DNA of 59,052 nucleotides from the NCBI GenBank assembly GCA_020342155.1, contig CP070842.1, positions 77,902-136,953 on the forward strand. The letters are read 5' to 3'. Positions within the stretch are counted from its first letter, which is position 1. Every line of letters starts with the position of its first letter. This DNA comes from Dehalococcoidales bacterium. GTDB taxonomy: Bacteria > Chloroflexota > Dehalococcoidia > Dehalococcoidales > Fen-1064. Below are positions 8,190-16,524 of this stretch, in pieces. The notes beneath the pieces were generated by a model. The model saw only the letters and a list, made by a program, of their open reading frames with translations, had not been told where the DNA came from and did not search any database. Both the position numbers and the translations under genes were made by a program.

Positions 8190-9508
8190 TTACCTGCCTC
8201 CTTTTTTTGCCTGTGAACATATAGTTTCAGACTATCGACCCGGTCGATGACCACCTTCTCATTAAGTTCAATCCGACCTTCCTCAGACACGGCCATCCAC
8301 CGTTCCCCTTTATACAGGACCATGCCCTCCGGTACCAGGGCAGCCCTAACCACGGCGGTCTTACCAATCAGCTCTTCCCAGCCGGTAGCCGGCTGGCGTC
8401 GGTGCGAAGCGACCACGCGGGTGAGGACGAAAACAAAAGCTGCCGCAATAACAAAAGCAATAGTACCAACAAGCCACGGATTGACCTGAAACAAAGGGCC
8501 ACCCTTGAACAGAATCAGCGAGCCAAGCACAAGCGAGATAATACCTCCGGCAGTTAACAGGCCGAAAGTCTCGGTGAACACCTCGGCGATGAACAGTCCG
8601 AACGCCACAACCACCAGCAGTATTCCGGCAATATTTACCGGCAGATTACCCAGTGAGTAGAATGCCAGTATCAGACAGATTCCACCGGCTACTCCGGGGA
8701 AAATGAGGCCGGGATTCGATATCTCAACAAACAGGCCGAGCGTCGCCAAGCTCAGTAGCACATAAGCAATGTTAGGGTCGGTAATAGCGAATAAAAACTC
8801 CTCCATCCAGCTCATATCGATGTACTGGATAACGGGATCTTGCGTCTCCAGGGTGACTACTGCTCCACCAAGCAGGGTAGCCTCCCAGCCGTTAAGCTCA
8901 GAGAGGAGGGAATCGAGGTCCGACGAGACGATGTCGACAACGTTAAGCTCAAGAGCCTCTCGCTCAGTGGCTGAAACAGCCTCCCTGACAGCTAGCTCCG
9001 CCCATTCTACATTACGCCCATGGGCTTCGGCGATGCTCCTGATATAGGCAGCGGCATCGTTGAGCACCTTCTCCTGCATCGTCTCCGACATCTCGACCTC
9101 ACCCTCAGGGCCGATTGACACCGGACTGGCCGCACCGATGGCGGTATTGGGTGACATGGCAGCAACATGACCCGCCATCGTGATGAACACTCCTGCTGAA
9201 GCTGCCCGCGCTCCGGCCGGCGAGACATAGACCACCACTGGAATCCGGGCTTCGACAATTGACTGTACAATGTCCCGCATGGCGGTATCGAGGCCGCCGG
9301 GCGTATCCATCTGGATGACGCAGGCAGTGGCGTTCATATCTTCCGCCTCTTCGATACCACGAGCCACGTAGTCGGCCATGACAGGATTAATAATCCCATC
9401 GATGGTGATAACGACAATTGTCGGCGAGGCCGCCCGGACACCCAGAGCCGTGAACGCCATGATGAGCAATCCCAGCAGAGACAGTATGCGTATCGCCCTA
9501 AACATCAC
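8186..9508 (-). CDS. Long NfeD, membrane-bound ClpP-class serine protease
   Basis: The 440-residue protein starts with a signal peptide (about 1-27). A ClpP/SppA-like protease domain follows, with MDTPGGLDTAM, the nucleophile region RAASAGVF (Ser about 104) and a likely general-base Lys (about 147 in QEKVLND). Four to five membrane helices occupy about 235-360 and an OB-fold C-terminal domain ends the protein. This is the complete NfeD1b architecture. Archaeal homologues cleave the hydrophobic C terminus of their slipin partner. It is the first gene of the nfeD-nfeD-slipin unit and is divergent from hisZ. Confidence 0.93.
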   Translation of the reverse strand: MMFRAIRILSLLGLLIMAFTALGVRAASPTIVVITIDGIINPVMADYVARGIEEAEDMNATACVIQMDTPGGLDTAMRDIVQSIVEARIPVVVYVSPAGARAASAGVFITMAGHVAAMSPNTAIGAASPVSIGPEGEVEMSETMQEKVLNDAAAYIRSIAEAHGRNVEWAELAVREAVSATEREALELNVVDIVSSDLDSLLSELNGWEATLLGGAVVTLETQDPVIQYIDMSWMEEFLFAITDPNIAYVLLSLATLGLFVEISNPGLIFPGVAGGICLILAFYSLGNLPVNIAGILLVVVAFGLFIAEVFTETFGLLTAGGIISLVLGSLILFKGGPLFQVNPWLVGTIAFVIAAAFVFVLTRVVASHRRQPATGWEELIGKTAVVRAALVPEGMVLYKGERWMAVSEEGRIELNEKVVIDRVDSLKLYVHRQKKEAGN

Positions 9509-9569
9509 CCCAACCTACCATACCTACCCTGATGATAACATGGCCGTACTAGCGTTTCAACAAGGGGCG

Positions 9570-9598
9570 TTGAGTGGTGAGCTAAAGTAGTGTAGAAT
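9570..9598 (+). promoter_or_regulatory. Candidate promoter of the hisZGDC operon
   Basis: TTGAGT (9570-9575) and TAGAAT (9593-9598) are separated by 17 nt, about 44 nt upstream of the hisZ ATG at 9642. An AAGGA Shine-Dalgarno site precedes the ATG. Confidence 0.6.
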
Positions 9599-9641
9599 TG
9601 AATGACTACTAACCATAAAATCAGTTCACGAAGGAAACGAC

Positions 9642-10895
9642 ATGCGAGTCGAGAGATGCAAGGGAACCAGGGACCTTTCACCTGATGAGATGACCAAGTT
9701 CCGTCTAATCGAGGGGGTCTTCAGCGACTGCTGCCTCAAGGGAGGCTACCGGGAAATCAGGACGCCCACCCTTGAGTACCTGCACCTGTTCACCTCCACC
9801 GGGACACTGACACCTGGTACCCTGGGCAAGGTGTATTCCTTCCTCGACTGGGACGGTTGGAGTGGGGAGAGGGTGGTACTCAGGCCGGATGCTACCATTC
9901 CGGTGGCCAGGTCTTATATCGATACCGTACAGAACGGAGGGCTGACCAAACTCTTCTATGTAACCAATATCTTCATCTTTGAGGAGACCGGTAAGGAGAC
10001 CAGGGAGAGGTGGCAGTGCGGGGCCGAGCTCATTGGAGCTGGCTCAACTATGGCCGATGTGGAACTAATTACTCTCGCCCTCGACATCCTGAAAAAGCTA
10101 GGCCTTAAGAAGGTGGAGCTACAGCTGTCTCACGCCGGTCTGATAAGAGCTCTATTGGCTGAGTTCGGGCTAACCCCACAGGAACAGGCCAGCGTATTCG
10201 ACCAGATTCTTGATGGAGATGAAGCCGTATTCACCAAGCTGAAAGCAAAGACACCGGAGCTTGGAGAAACCCTGGCACCCCTGCTCGACCCCAAAGGACA
10301 GTCCGCTGGTTTCCTCCGAAACCTGAAAGCATTATTCCGTCGGGACCTGCCCGAATTCGAGCCTGCACTAGACAATTTCATCGACATTGTCGACCTCATG
10401 GAAGCCCTAGGCTACAGCTACCAGATTGATATTGCTTCGGGGAGAGGCTTTGAATACTACACCGGCGTAATCTTCCAGCTCTTTGCCGGCAAAGAAAGGG
10501 TGGCCGGAGGTGGTCGCTACGACGCCCTGATTCCATTGATGGGAGGCCGGGAAGTCCCGGCATCCGGTTTTGCCCTCTACCTCGACCCACTGATAGGACT
10601 GATAAAGCCGGAAGTCATTGACGGACAGCTCCCGGAAAGAATCCTTATCAGAGTCGGAGACAGTACGCTAGAAACGGTGAAGGAGGGTTTCAGTATTGCC
10701 ACCTACCTCCGTGACGCCGGGTATGCTGCTGAGATGAATTTGGGAAGTCAACCGCCCGCCGATATCCGGTGGATACTTGATGTCAAGAATGAGGCGCCAC
10801 GGTTCGTTGTCACTGACACCGCCACAAAAAAGGAGTCTCAGGCACGGACCGCCAAGGAAGTACTGGCATTACTGGGGGGAAATGGTGACAGTTAA
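9642..10895 (+). CDS. hisZ: ATP phosphoribosyltransferase regulatory subunit HisZ (long form)
   Basis: The 417-residue protein is a histidyl-tRNA synthetase paralogue. Its motif-2 region reads VLRPDATIPVARSY rather than the synthetase LRPEGT type, and its histidine-binding loop is GRGFEYYTGV. It should bind histidine and regulate HisG. Beyond the catalytic-like core (to about residue 325) it keeps a C-terminal alpha/beta domain (ERILIRVGDS to KEVLALL) resembling the HisRS anticodon-binding domain, which many HisZ proteins lack. The 3' end overlaps hisG by about 14 bp, indicating coupled synthesis. A true histidyl-tRNA synthetase is less likely from motif 2 and the his-operon position. Confidence 0.88.
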   Translation: MRVERCKGTRDLSPDEMTKFRLIEGVFSDCCLKGGYREIRTPTLEYLHLFTSTGTLTPGTLGKVYSFLDWDGWSGERVVLRPDATIPVARSYIDTVQNGGLTKLFYVTNIFIFEETGKETRERWQCGAELIGAGSTMADVELITLALDILKKLGLKKVELQLSHAGLIRALLAEFGLTPQEQASVFDQILDGDEAVFTKLKAKTPELGETLAPLLDPKGQSAGFLRNLKALFRRDLPEFEPALDNFIDIVDLMEALGYSYQIDIASGRGFEYYTGVIFQLFAGKERVAGGGRYDALIPLMGGREVPASGFALYLDPLIGLIKPEVIDGQLPERILIRVGDSTLETVKEGFSIATYLRDAGYAAEMNLGSQPPADIRWILDVKNEAPRFVVTDTATKKESQARTAKEVLALLGGNGDS

Positions 10896-12300
10896 GATAG
10901 CCCTGCCCAAAGGATATCTCCTTGAAGCAACCGCAGCCCTACTGCGGGCTGCCGATTGGGGTCTGGAGGGATACAACCAGAGCATGCGTAATTACCGGCT
11001 CGAGTCCCGCCGCTTCCCAGACCTCCAGGCCAAGGTATTCAACGAGCGGGATATTCCGGTCCAGGTAGCCGTCGGCAACTATGACCTGGGTATTTGCGGG
11101 CTGGACTGGGTTGAGGAGCTTTCTGTCAAATTCTCAAGTTCGGCCCTGGTGAAGCTGAGAAACCTGGGATACGGTGAAGGTGTCGTCTGTATCGCAGCCA
11201 GCCGCTCTCAGCCAGCACCCACCATTGAGGAACTCCAGGTAGAGACAGAGCTAATCCGTATCGCCAGCGAGTACCCCAACCTGGCCGAGTATCTTGCCCT
11301 GCAACTGCGGCTGCGGCGTTTCAGCGTGTTTCCCCTGTGGGGGGCTGCCGAGGCCTATCCTCCGGAAAGCGCTACCCTGGCACTGGTCTCATACCCCAAT
11401 GAGCAGGAAGCGCTTGCCTGCGGTCTGGTACCGGTAAACGTCCTACTCAACCACAGCGCCTACCTTATCGCCAATAAAAACAGCTGGGAGCAGAAGGACC
11501 TCAGCGAGATAGTGGAGTCGATTGACGTCCAACTACCCGTAACCAAAGGAAGCCAGGTGAAGATGACCACCACGGCGCCTACCGAAAAAAGCTACCAGCC
11601 GTGGCAGGTCGACGAAGACACTGTTCGTATTGCCCTGCCTGACGGACACCAGCAGGCACACACGGTGAAACTACTCGATAAGGCCGGTATCCGGGTAGAG
11701 GACTACCCTTCAGAAAACGGTAACCGCCGACCAGGTACAGACCTAAAAGGCACAGTCATTAAGGTAATCAGGCCCCAGGACATGCCTCTACAGGTGGCTA
11801 ACAGGAACTTCGACCTGGCGATTACAGGCCGTGACTGGCTGACTGACCACCTAACCATTTTCCCATCGAGCCCGGCCACTGAACTCCTCGACCTGAAGTC
11901 TGGCAGAGTAAAGATGGTGGCGGTCGTCAGTCAGAACGTACCCGCTGATGACATTTATAGTCTGAGGCAACTGGTTGCCAAGCAGACCATACCCTTCCGG
12001 GTGGCCTCAGAATACGTCAACATAGCTGATAAGTATGCCCGGGACAATCACCTCGGGATGTATAAGGTTGTCCCCACCTGGGGAGCCACCGAGGTCTTTC
12101 TGCCCGAGGATGCCGACCTTCTGATAGAGAATACAGAGACAGGACGGACGATTGCCCGTCACAATCTGAAAATCATCGATACCTTGTTTGAATCGACCGG
12201 CTGCCTCATCGGCGGCAAGGGTGAGACATCCAGCCCGGTCAAGCGGGAAAGAATAGAGTCAATCGTGGAGAAACTGCGAGCGGCAGTGGAGGGGGAGTAA
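10882..12300 (+). CDS. hisG: ATP phosphoribosyltransferase HisG, tandem two-domain fusion
   Basis: The 472-residue protein is about twice the length of a short-form HisG. Two HisG-like halves are visible. Residues 1-215 have KIALPKGYLLEA and DLGICGLDWVEE, and residues 247-472 have VRIALPDGHQQA and DLAITGRDWLTD. Only the second half keeps a PRPP-binding loop, IENTETGRTIARHNL (about 415-430). The matching first-half segment reads VSYPNEQEALACGL and lacks TGxT. So one half looks catalytic and the other degenerate. HisG condenses ATP with PRPP. I place the start at ATG 10882 (GTG 10885 also possible, after GGGGGA at 10874-10880), because a more upstream start would lie deep inside hisZ. Confidence 0.9.
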   Translation: MVTVKIALPKGYLLEATAALLRAADWGLEGYNQSMRNYRLESRRFPDLQAKVFNERDIPVQVAVGNYDLGICGLDWVEELSVKFSSSALVKLRNLGYGEGVVCIAASRSQPAPTIEELQVETELIRIASEYPNLAEYLALQLRLRRFSVFPLWGAAEAYPPESATLALVSYPNEQEALACGLVPVNVLLNHSAYLIANKNSWEQKDLSEIVESIDVQLPVTKGSQVKMTTTAPTEKSYQPWQVDEDTVRIALPDGHQQAHTVKLLDKAGIRVEDYPSENGNRRPGTDLKGTVIKVIRPQDMPLQVANRNFDLAITGRDWLTDHLTIFPSSPATELLDLKSGRVKMVAVVSQNVPADDIYSLRQLVAKQTIPFRVASEYVNIADKYARDNHLGMYKVVPTWGATEVFLPEDADLLIENTETGRTIARHNLKIIDTLFESTGCLIGGKGETSSPVKRERIESIVEKLRAAVEGE

Positions 12301-12301
12301 C

Positions 12302-13576
12302 ATGAAAATCATCAAGGGATTTAAAGCAGCCAAATCAGCGCTATCCCGGCAGGCCCCCAGGGAGTTGATTGGTGGTGATGAACAAGAGCAATCCGTCCGA
12401 GACATCATCAACGACGTCGCTCAGCGCGGCGACGCTGCAATCCTAGAATATACCCGAAAGTTTGACGGCGTAACCCCCAAAACCTGGGAGGTCGACAGGG
12501 AACAGATAGCCAAGGCCCGTAATAAAATCGCCCCTGACCTGCTGGAAGCGCTCAATCTGGCCGCCAAGAGAATACACTCCTTCCACATGAGGCAGAGAGA
12601 AAGTCTCTGGAGCGGAGACATTGAGGGGATGAGCTGGATGGTACGCCCGTTGCACCGGGTCGGTATCTACGCACCCCGTGGAACAGCTCCCTACCCTTCA
12701 TCCCTGCTGATGACGGCTATTCCGGCGAAGGTGGCGGGGGTTAAGGAAGTCATTCTGGCAACACCCCCCAAGAAGATACCGCCAGTAATACTGGCGGCGG
12801 CTGATATTGCCGAGGTTGACCGTGTCTTCTCGATCGGTGGAGCGCAGGCAATTGCCGCCATGGCCCTGGGCACTAAGACTATTCCGAGCGTGGACAAGGT
12901 ATGTGGTCCGGGCAGCATCTATGTCACCCTGGCTAAGAAGCTGCTCTACGGCGTGGTTGGTATTGATGGACTCTACGGACCAAGTGAGGTCTTGATTATC
13001 GCCGACAACGACGCCAACCCTGCATATTGCGCCGCCGACCTCCTCGCCCAGGCAGAACACGGTACGCTGTCAGCTGCTATTCTGGTAACCACCTCCAAGG
13101 GCTTTGCAAGTAAGGTCAACCACGAGGTTGGGCAGCAAATAAAGAAGCTCCCCCGTAGGGAAATAGCCCTCGAATCTCTTGAGAACAACGGGCTTATAGC
13201 CGTGGTCGACAGCATCGACGAGGCAATCGAGTTGGCCAATCTCTATGCCCCGGAGCACGTACTCTTGCTGGTGGAAGATGCAAAATCTTGCATCGACCAG
13301 CTGAGCAATGCCGGCTGTATTGTCATCGGCAAGAGGGCTACGGTGGCTATTGGCGACTATATAGCCGGGCCAAGCCACGTGCTACCCACGGAAGGGACAG
13401 CCCGCTTCAGCTCACCGCTCAATATCACCGACTTCATCAAGCTTGTCAATGTAGTCACTGTTGAACAGGACAATCTTGAGGAATTAGGGGAGGCGGCAGC
13501 CACCATCGCCAGAGCCGAAGGATTCGAGGCTCATGCTCAAGCAGTAGAAAGGCGTCTTGGGAAAGGCCATGACTGA
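12302..13576 (+). CDS. hisD: Histidinol dehydrogenase
   Basis: The 424-residue protein has the expected length and signatures: KVCGPGSIYVTLAKK, YGPSEVLIIAD, the zinc-site region LLAQAEHGTLSAAILV, and the C-terminal GPSHVLPTEGTARFSSPL. It oxidises L-histidinol to L-histidine with two NAD+ in the cytoplasm. The ATG begins 1 nt after the hisG stop and the 3' end overlaps hisC. Confidence 0.97.
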   Translation: MKIIKGFKAAKSALSRQAPRELIGGDEQEQSVRDIINDVAQRGDAAILEYTRKFDGVTPKTWEVDREQIAKARNKIAPDLLEALNLAAKRIHSFHMRQRESLWSGDIEGMSWMVRPLHRVGIYAPRGTAPYPSSLLMTAIPAKVAGVKEVILATPPKKIPPVILAAADIAEVDRVFSIGGAQAIAAMALGTKTIPSVDKVCGPGSIYVTLAKKLLYGVVGIDGLYGPSEVLIIADNDANPAYCAADLLAQAEHGTLSAAILVTTSKGFASKVNHEVGQQIKKLPRREIALESLENNGLIAVVDSIDEAIELANLYAPEHVLLLVEDAKSCIDQLSNAGCIVIGKRATVAIGDYIAGPSHVLPTEGTARFSSPLNITDFIKLVNVVTVEQDNLEELGEAAATIARAEGFEAHAQAVERRLGKGHD

Positions 13577-14666
13577 AAAAAATCTAATCGAGAAACTGAT
13601 ACGACCGGAACTGGCCAGCTTCGGCGGCTACTCGGCGGCAATATCGCCGGAAACGCTGGAAGGCAAGGTCGAGGTGCCGGTCAAGAATATCATCAAGCTG
13701 GACGCCAACGAGAACCCTTACGGCTGCTCGCCGAGGGTGAACCAGGCCCTGGCCAACTACTCGGGCTTTAGCATCTATCCCGATGATGGACAGGAGAGGC
13801 TCCGGGAATTGCTGGCAGGATATGCCGGAGTCGACGCCCGCCATATTGTCGCCGAAAGTGGTAGCAACCGTTTAATCGACCTCGTGTTACGCCTCTTCAT
13901 AAGCCCGGAAGATGAAGTGATAAACTGCGTCCCGACCTTTGGTATCTACCGTTTCAGCACCGAGCTGTGCGGTGGTACCCTGGTCGAGGTACGCCGGGAC
14001 AAACGGTACGCCGTAGACGTGACCGCCGTCAAGGCCGCCATCAGCCCGAGGACAAAGATAATTATTATCGCTAGCCCCAACAACCCCACCGGAACACAGA
14101 TACCGCGTGAAGACATCCTGGAATTGCTGGATACCGGCCTGCCGGTACTGATTGATGAGGCCTACTACGAGTTCAGCCGTGAGACAGTAGCTCCGCTGGT
14201 CAGCCAGCGCGATAACCTGATGGTGTTGCGGTCATTCAGCAAGTGGGCAGGACTGGCCGGCCTCCGGGTTGGCTACGGCCTCTTTCCACCCCGAATCGCT
14301 GATTACCTGCTCCGGATTAAGACACCCTACAGCGTTAATGTTGCCGCCCTGGTGGCCGTGGAGGAATCGTTGAAGGACATGGACTACCTTCATGAGCGGG
14401 TAAAGGCCATAATAACTGAAAGAGAACGTCTCTTCGGGGAATTAGGCAGGATTGACTGGTTGAAACCAGTTCCCTCGGCAGCCAACTTCATTCTCTGTCA
14501 GGTACTCAAGGGCAAGGCCAACCAGCTACATCAGCAATTACGGAACAAAGGCATCCTGGTCCGCTATTTCGACGAGCCGCTACTACAGAATTACATCCGC
14601 ATCAGCGTCGGCAAACCGGAAGACACTGGCGCCCTGATGAGGGTACTCCGAGAGATAGAACCCTGA
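13569..14666 (+). CDS. hisC: Histidinol-phosphate aminotransferase
   Basis: This PLP fold-type I aminotransferase of 365 residues has KLDANENPYGC, SPNNPTGTQIP, DEAYYEFSRE and the PLP-lysine segment RSFSKWAGLAGLRVGY. It converts imidazole acetol phosphate and glutamate to histidinol phosphate. The ATG at 13569 overlaps the hisD end by 8 bp; an in-frame TTG at 13557 is an alternative. It is the last gene before a 223-nt regulatory gap. Confidence 0.95.
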   Translation: MTEKNLIEKLIRPELASFGGYSAAISPETLEGKVEVPVKNIIKLDANENPYGCSPRVNQALANYSGFSIYPDDGQERLRELLAGYAGVDARHIVAESGSNRLIDLVLRLFISPEDEVINCVPTFGIYRFSTELCGGTLVEVRRDKRYAVDVTAVKAAISPRTKIIIIASPNNPTGTQIPREDILELLDTGLPVLIDEAYYEFSRETVAPLVSQRDNLMVLRSFSKWAGLAGLRVGYGLFPPRIADYLLRIKTPYSVNVAALVAVEESLKDMDYLHERVKAIITERERLFGELGRIDWLKPVPSAANFILCQVLKGKANQLHQQLRNKGILVRYFDEPLLQNYIRISVGKPEDTGALMRVLREIEP

Positions 14667-14722
14667 TTCAAGTACGGCGGCCAGGCATAATACGTTCTTC
14701 GCGAGAATGTAACTCTTCATCA

Positions 14723-14753
14723 ACTGTAAAGCATAGCCAGCTTTCTTTACAGT
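14723..14753. promoter_or_regulatory. Stem-loop after hisC
   Basis: ACTGTAAAG (14723-14731) and CTTTACAGT (14745-14753) form a perfect 9-bp inverted repeat with a 13-nt loop. There is no clear T tract, so it may be a weak terminator of hisZGDC or a protein-binding site in the hisC-hisB gap. Confidence 0.5.
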
Positions 14754-14791
14754 ATCCGGTTATTGTAATTAACATTTATATGCTTATACTA

Positions 14792-14820
14792 TTGACAAAC
14801 CTTTGTTCTTATGTTACTAT
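14792..14820 (+). promoter_or_regulatory. Internal promoter of the HTH-hisB transcript
   Basis: TTGACA (14792-14797) and TACTAT (14815-14820) are spaced by 17 nt in an AT-rich stretch. The -10 box is embedded in an inverted repeat TGTTA-N7-TAACA (14812-14828), a candidate operator. The start site would lie about 63 nt upstream of the hisB TTG. Confidence 0.75.
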
Positions 14821-14889
14821 AGTTAACAATTCTCGGCACACGCTCTAGACTTGATGGAAAGAGATTGAATACATGACAGGAGCATAATA

Positions 14890-15648
14890 TTGGACCCGGT
14901 TGCAGAGGCAATAGAGATACAGAAGAAATACGACTATACCGACCAGCAGATGGCCGACCTGCTTGGTTGCAGTCGAGTACTTTACCAGCGGACGCGGACA
15001 GGTAAAATAGAAGCCGGTGGCGCTTTTCTGAGGGGTATTCTCCGGCTTCTCTCCCCGGAAGCCAGCAGGTCATCGATGGTCAAGCGCGAAACAAGTGAGA
15101 CAAACATCAGTTTACAGCTTGTCATCGATGGCACCGGCAAACATGATGTTGCTACCGGCATCCCTATGCTCGACCATCTCCTGTCGCAGGTAGCCCGGCA
15201 CGGCAGGTTCGACCTGACTATTAAGGCTTCGGGAGATGATGAGCACCATATTGCCGAGGACGTCGCTATCTGCCTGGGCCAGGCTCTAGGGAAAGCCCTC
15301 GGGGAGAAACGGGGCATTACCCGTATGGCCGATGCTTCCGTACCGATGGATGACGCCCTGGCCACAGTAGCGGTCGATATCATCGGTCGCAGCTATACCG
15401 TGCTTGACCTGCCTTTCAGTGAAAATGACATGCTCGGGTTTCCCACCGACCTCATCCGGCACTTCCTCGAGTCCTTCGCCATCGAAGCCCGGCTTAACCT
15501 GCATGCCCGGATAGCCTACGGCACCAACGACCATCACAAGGCTGAGGCACTGTTTAAGGCACTCGGCCGGGCACTTGACATGGCCACTCGCATTGATGAG
15601 CGTATTGGTGGTGAGGTCCCCAGCACAAAAGACCGCATAGAAAAATAG
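14890..15648 (+). CDS. hisB: Imidazoleglycerol-phosphate dehydratase with N-terminal XRE-like HTH domain
   Basis: The 252-residue frame starts at TTG 14890, which has a strong Shine-Dalgarno AGGAG (14878-14882) at 7 nt. Residues 1-60 look like a small helix-turn-helix: [19 protein letters not shown] and TGKIEAGG match the XRE/Cro pattern. From about residue 63 comes a complete IGPD, with [33 protein letters not shown] and the second metal motif [17 protein letters not shown]. The first metal motif is shorter than in typical bacterial IGPD. IGPD dehydrates imidazole glycerol phosphate in step 6 of histidine synthesis. An internal ATG at 15076 could start IGPD alone but has only a weak SD. The HTH suggests DNA-binding feedback on its own promoter. 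Confidence 0.88.
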   Translation: MDPVAEAIEIQKKYDYTDQQMADLLGCSRVLYQRTRTGKIEAGGAFLRGILRLLSPEASRSSMVKRETSETNISLQLVIDGTGKHDVATGIPMLDHLLSQVARHGRFDLTIKASGDDEHHIAEDVAICLGQALGKALGEKRGITRMADASVPMDDALATVAVDIIGRSYTVLDLPFSENDMLGFPTDLIRHFLESFAIEARLNLHARIAYGTNDHHKAEALFKALGRALDMATRIDERIGGEVPSTKDRIEK

Positions 15649-15684
15649 GACACATGGCATTAATACGTTGGGAGGTGGCAGACG

Positions 15685-16488
15685 ATGACGAAGAATGCCA
15701 GTCAGACCCTTTCCGATCTTATTTCATTAAAGGGGAAAAAGGCCCTGATTACGGGTGCTGCCGTCGGCATCGGCAGAGCAACTGCCCACCGCTTTGCCGA
15801 AGCCGGTGCCGACCTGCAACTCGTGGACATGGACGCCAGGGGACTGGGCGCAGTTCGGAGCCAGCTATCACAGTATACCCAAGAGATTGAGACCTACCGC
15901 ATTGACCTCTCGACCAAGGAGAATATCGACGCTCTCTGGGCGGAGCTGGCCGGCAAAGAGCCGGACATCCTGGTAAACAATGCCGGAATATTCCCCTTCA
16001 AGAGTTTTTTGGAAGTAGATGAAGCCTTCCTGGAGAAAGTGATGAGCGTTAACCTGAAGTCGGCCCTGTGGATGTGCCAGCACCTGATACAGAGGAGACT
16101 GCGCAAAGGCGGGGTAATCATCAACGTCGGCTCCATCGAAGCCATTCTGCCCTTTGAAAAGCACCTGTCCGCCTACAGTATCAGCAAGACAGGTGTGATT
16201 GCCCTGACAAGGTCTCTGGCTAAAGAGTACGGCAGCAATGGGTTCAGGGTAAACGCGCTGATACCAGGCGGGATAGTAACCCCGGGGACGAAGGCGGTGG
16301 CCAGGGAGATTGCCCAGGGTAACGTACGCCTTCTCAGGACAGGGGTAGAATATAAATTGAGACTACCGATAGGAAGAGGTGGCCAGCCCGACGAGGTGGC
16401 CCGTGTCGCCCTGTTCATGGCCAGTGAATTATCCAGCTACGTGCACGGGGCACTGATTCCGGTGGACGGTGGATTTTTGTCCGCTTAG
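15685..16488 (+). CDS. Short-chain dehydrogenase/reductase
   Basis: The 267-residue Rossmann SDR has TGAAVGIG for the cofactor, VNNAGIFPF, a catalytic Ser (INVGSIEA) and YSISK with Tyr and Lys, and the C-terminal PVDGGF. It is a classical catalytically intact SDR. GGAGGTGG precedes ATG 15685. It lies 36 nt after hisB and may share its transcript, but no histidine-pathway step calls for an SDR, so the substrate is unknown. Confidence 0.92.
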   Translation: MTKNASQTLSDLISLKGKKALITGAAVGIGRATAHRFAEAGADLQLVDMDARGLGAVRSQLSQYTQEIETYRIDLSTKENIDALWAELAGKEPDILVNNAGIFPFKSFLEVDEAFLEKVMSVNLKSALWMCQHLIQRRLRKGGVIINVGSIEAILPFEKHLSAYSISKTGVIALTRSLAKEYGSNGFRVNALIPGGIVTPGTKAVAREIAQGNVRLLRTGVEYKLRLPIGRGGQPDEVARVALFMASELSSYVHGALIPVDGGFLSA

Positions 16489-16524
16489 GTCAGGCCTACG
16501 GGGTAGATTACCCAGCAGCCGCGA

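Noticed and set aside
10777..10881. Longer hisG start upstream of 10882
   Set aside because: The extra 35 residues lie entirely inside hisZ, are basic and low-quality, and lack homology; the HisG motif begins right at 10882.
9642..10895. Histidyl-tRNA synthetase
   Set aside because: The motif-2 region and the position directly before hisG fit HisZ better, despite the retained C-terminal domain.
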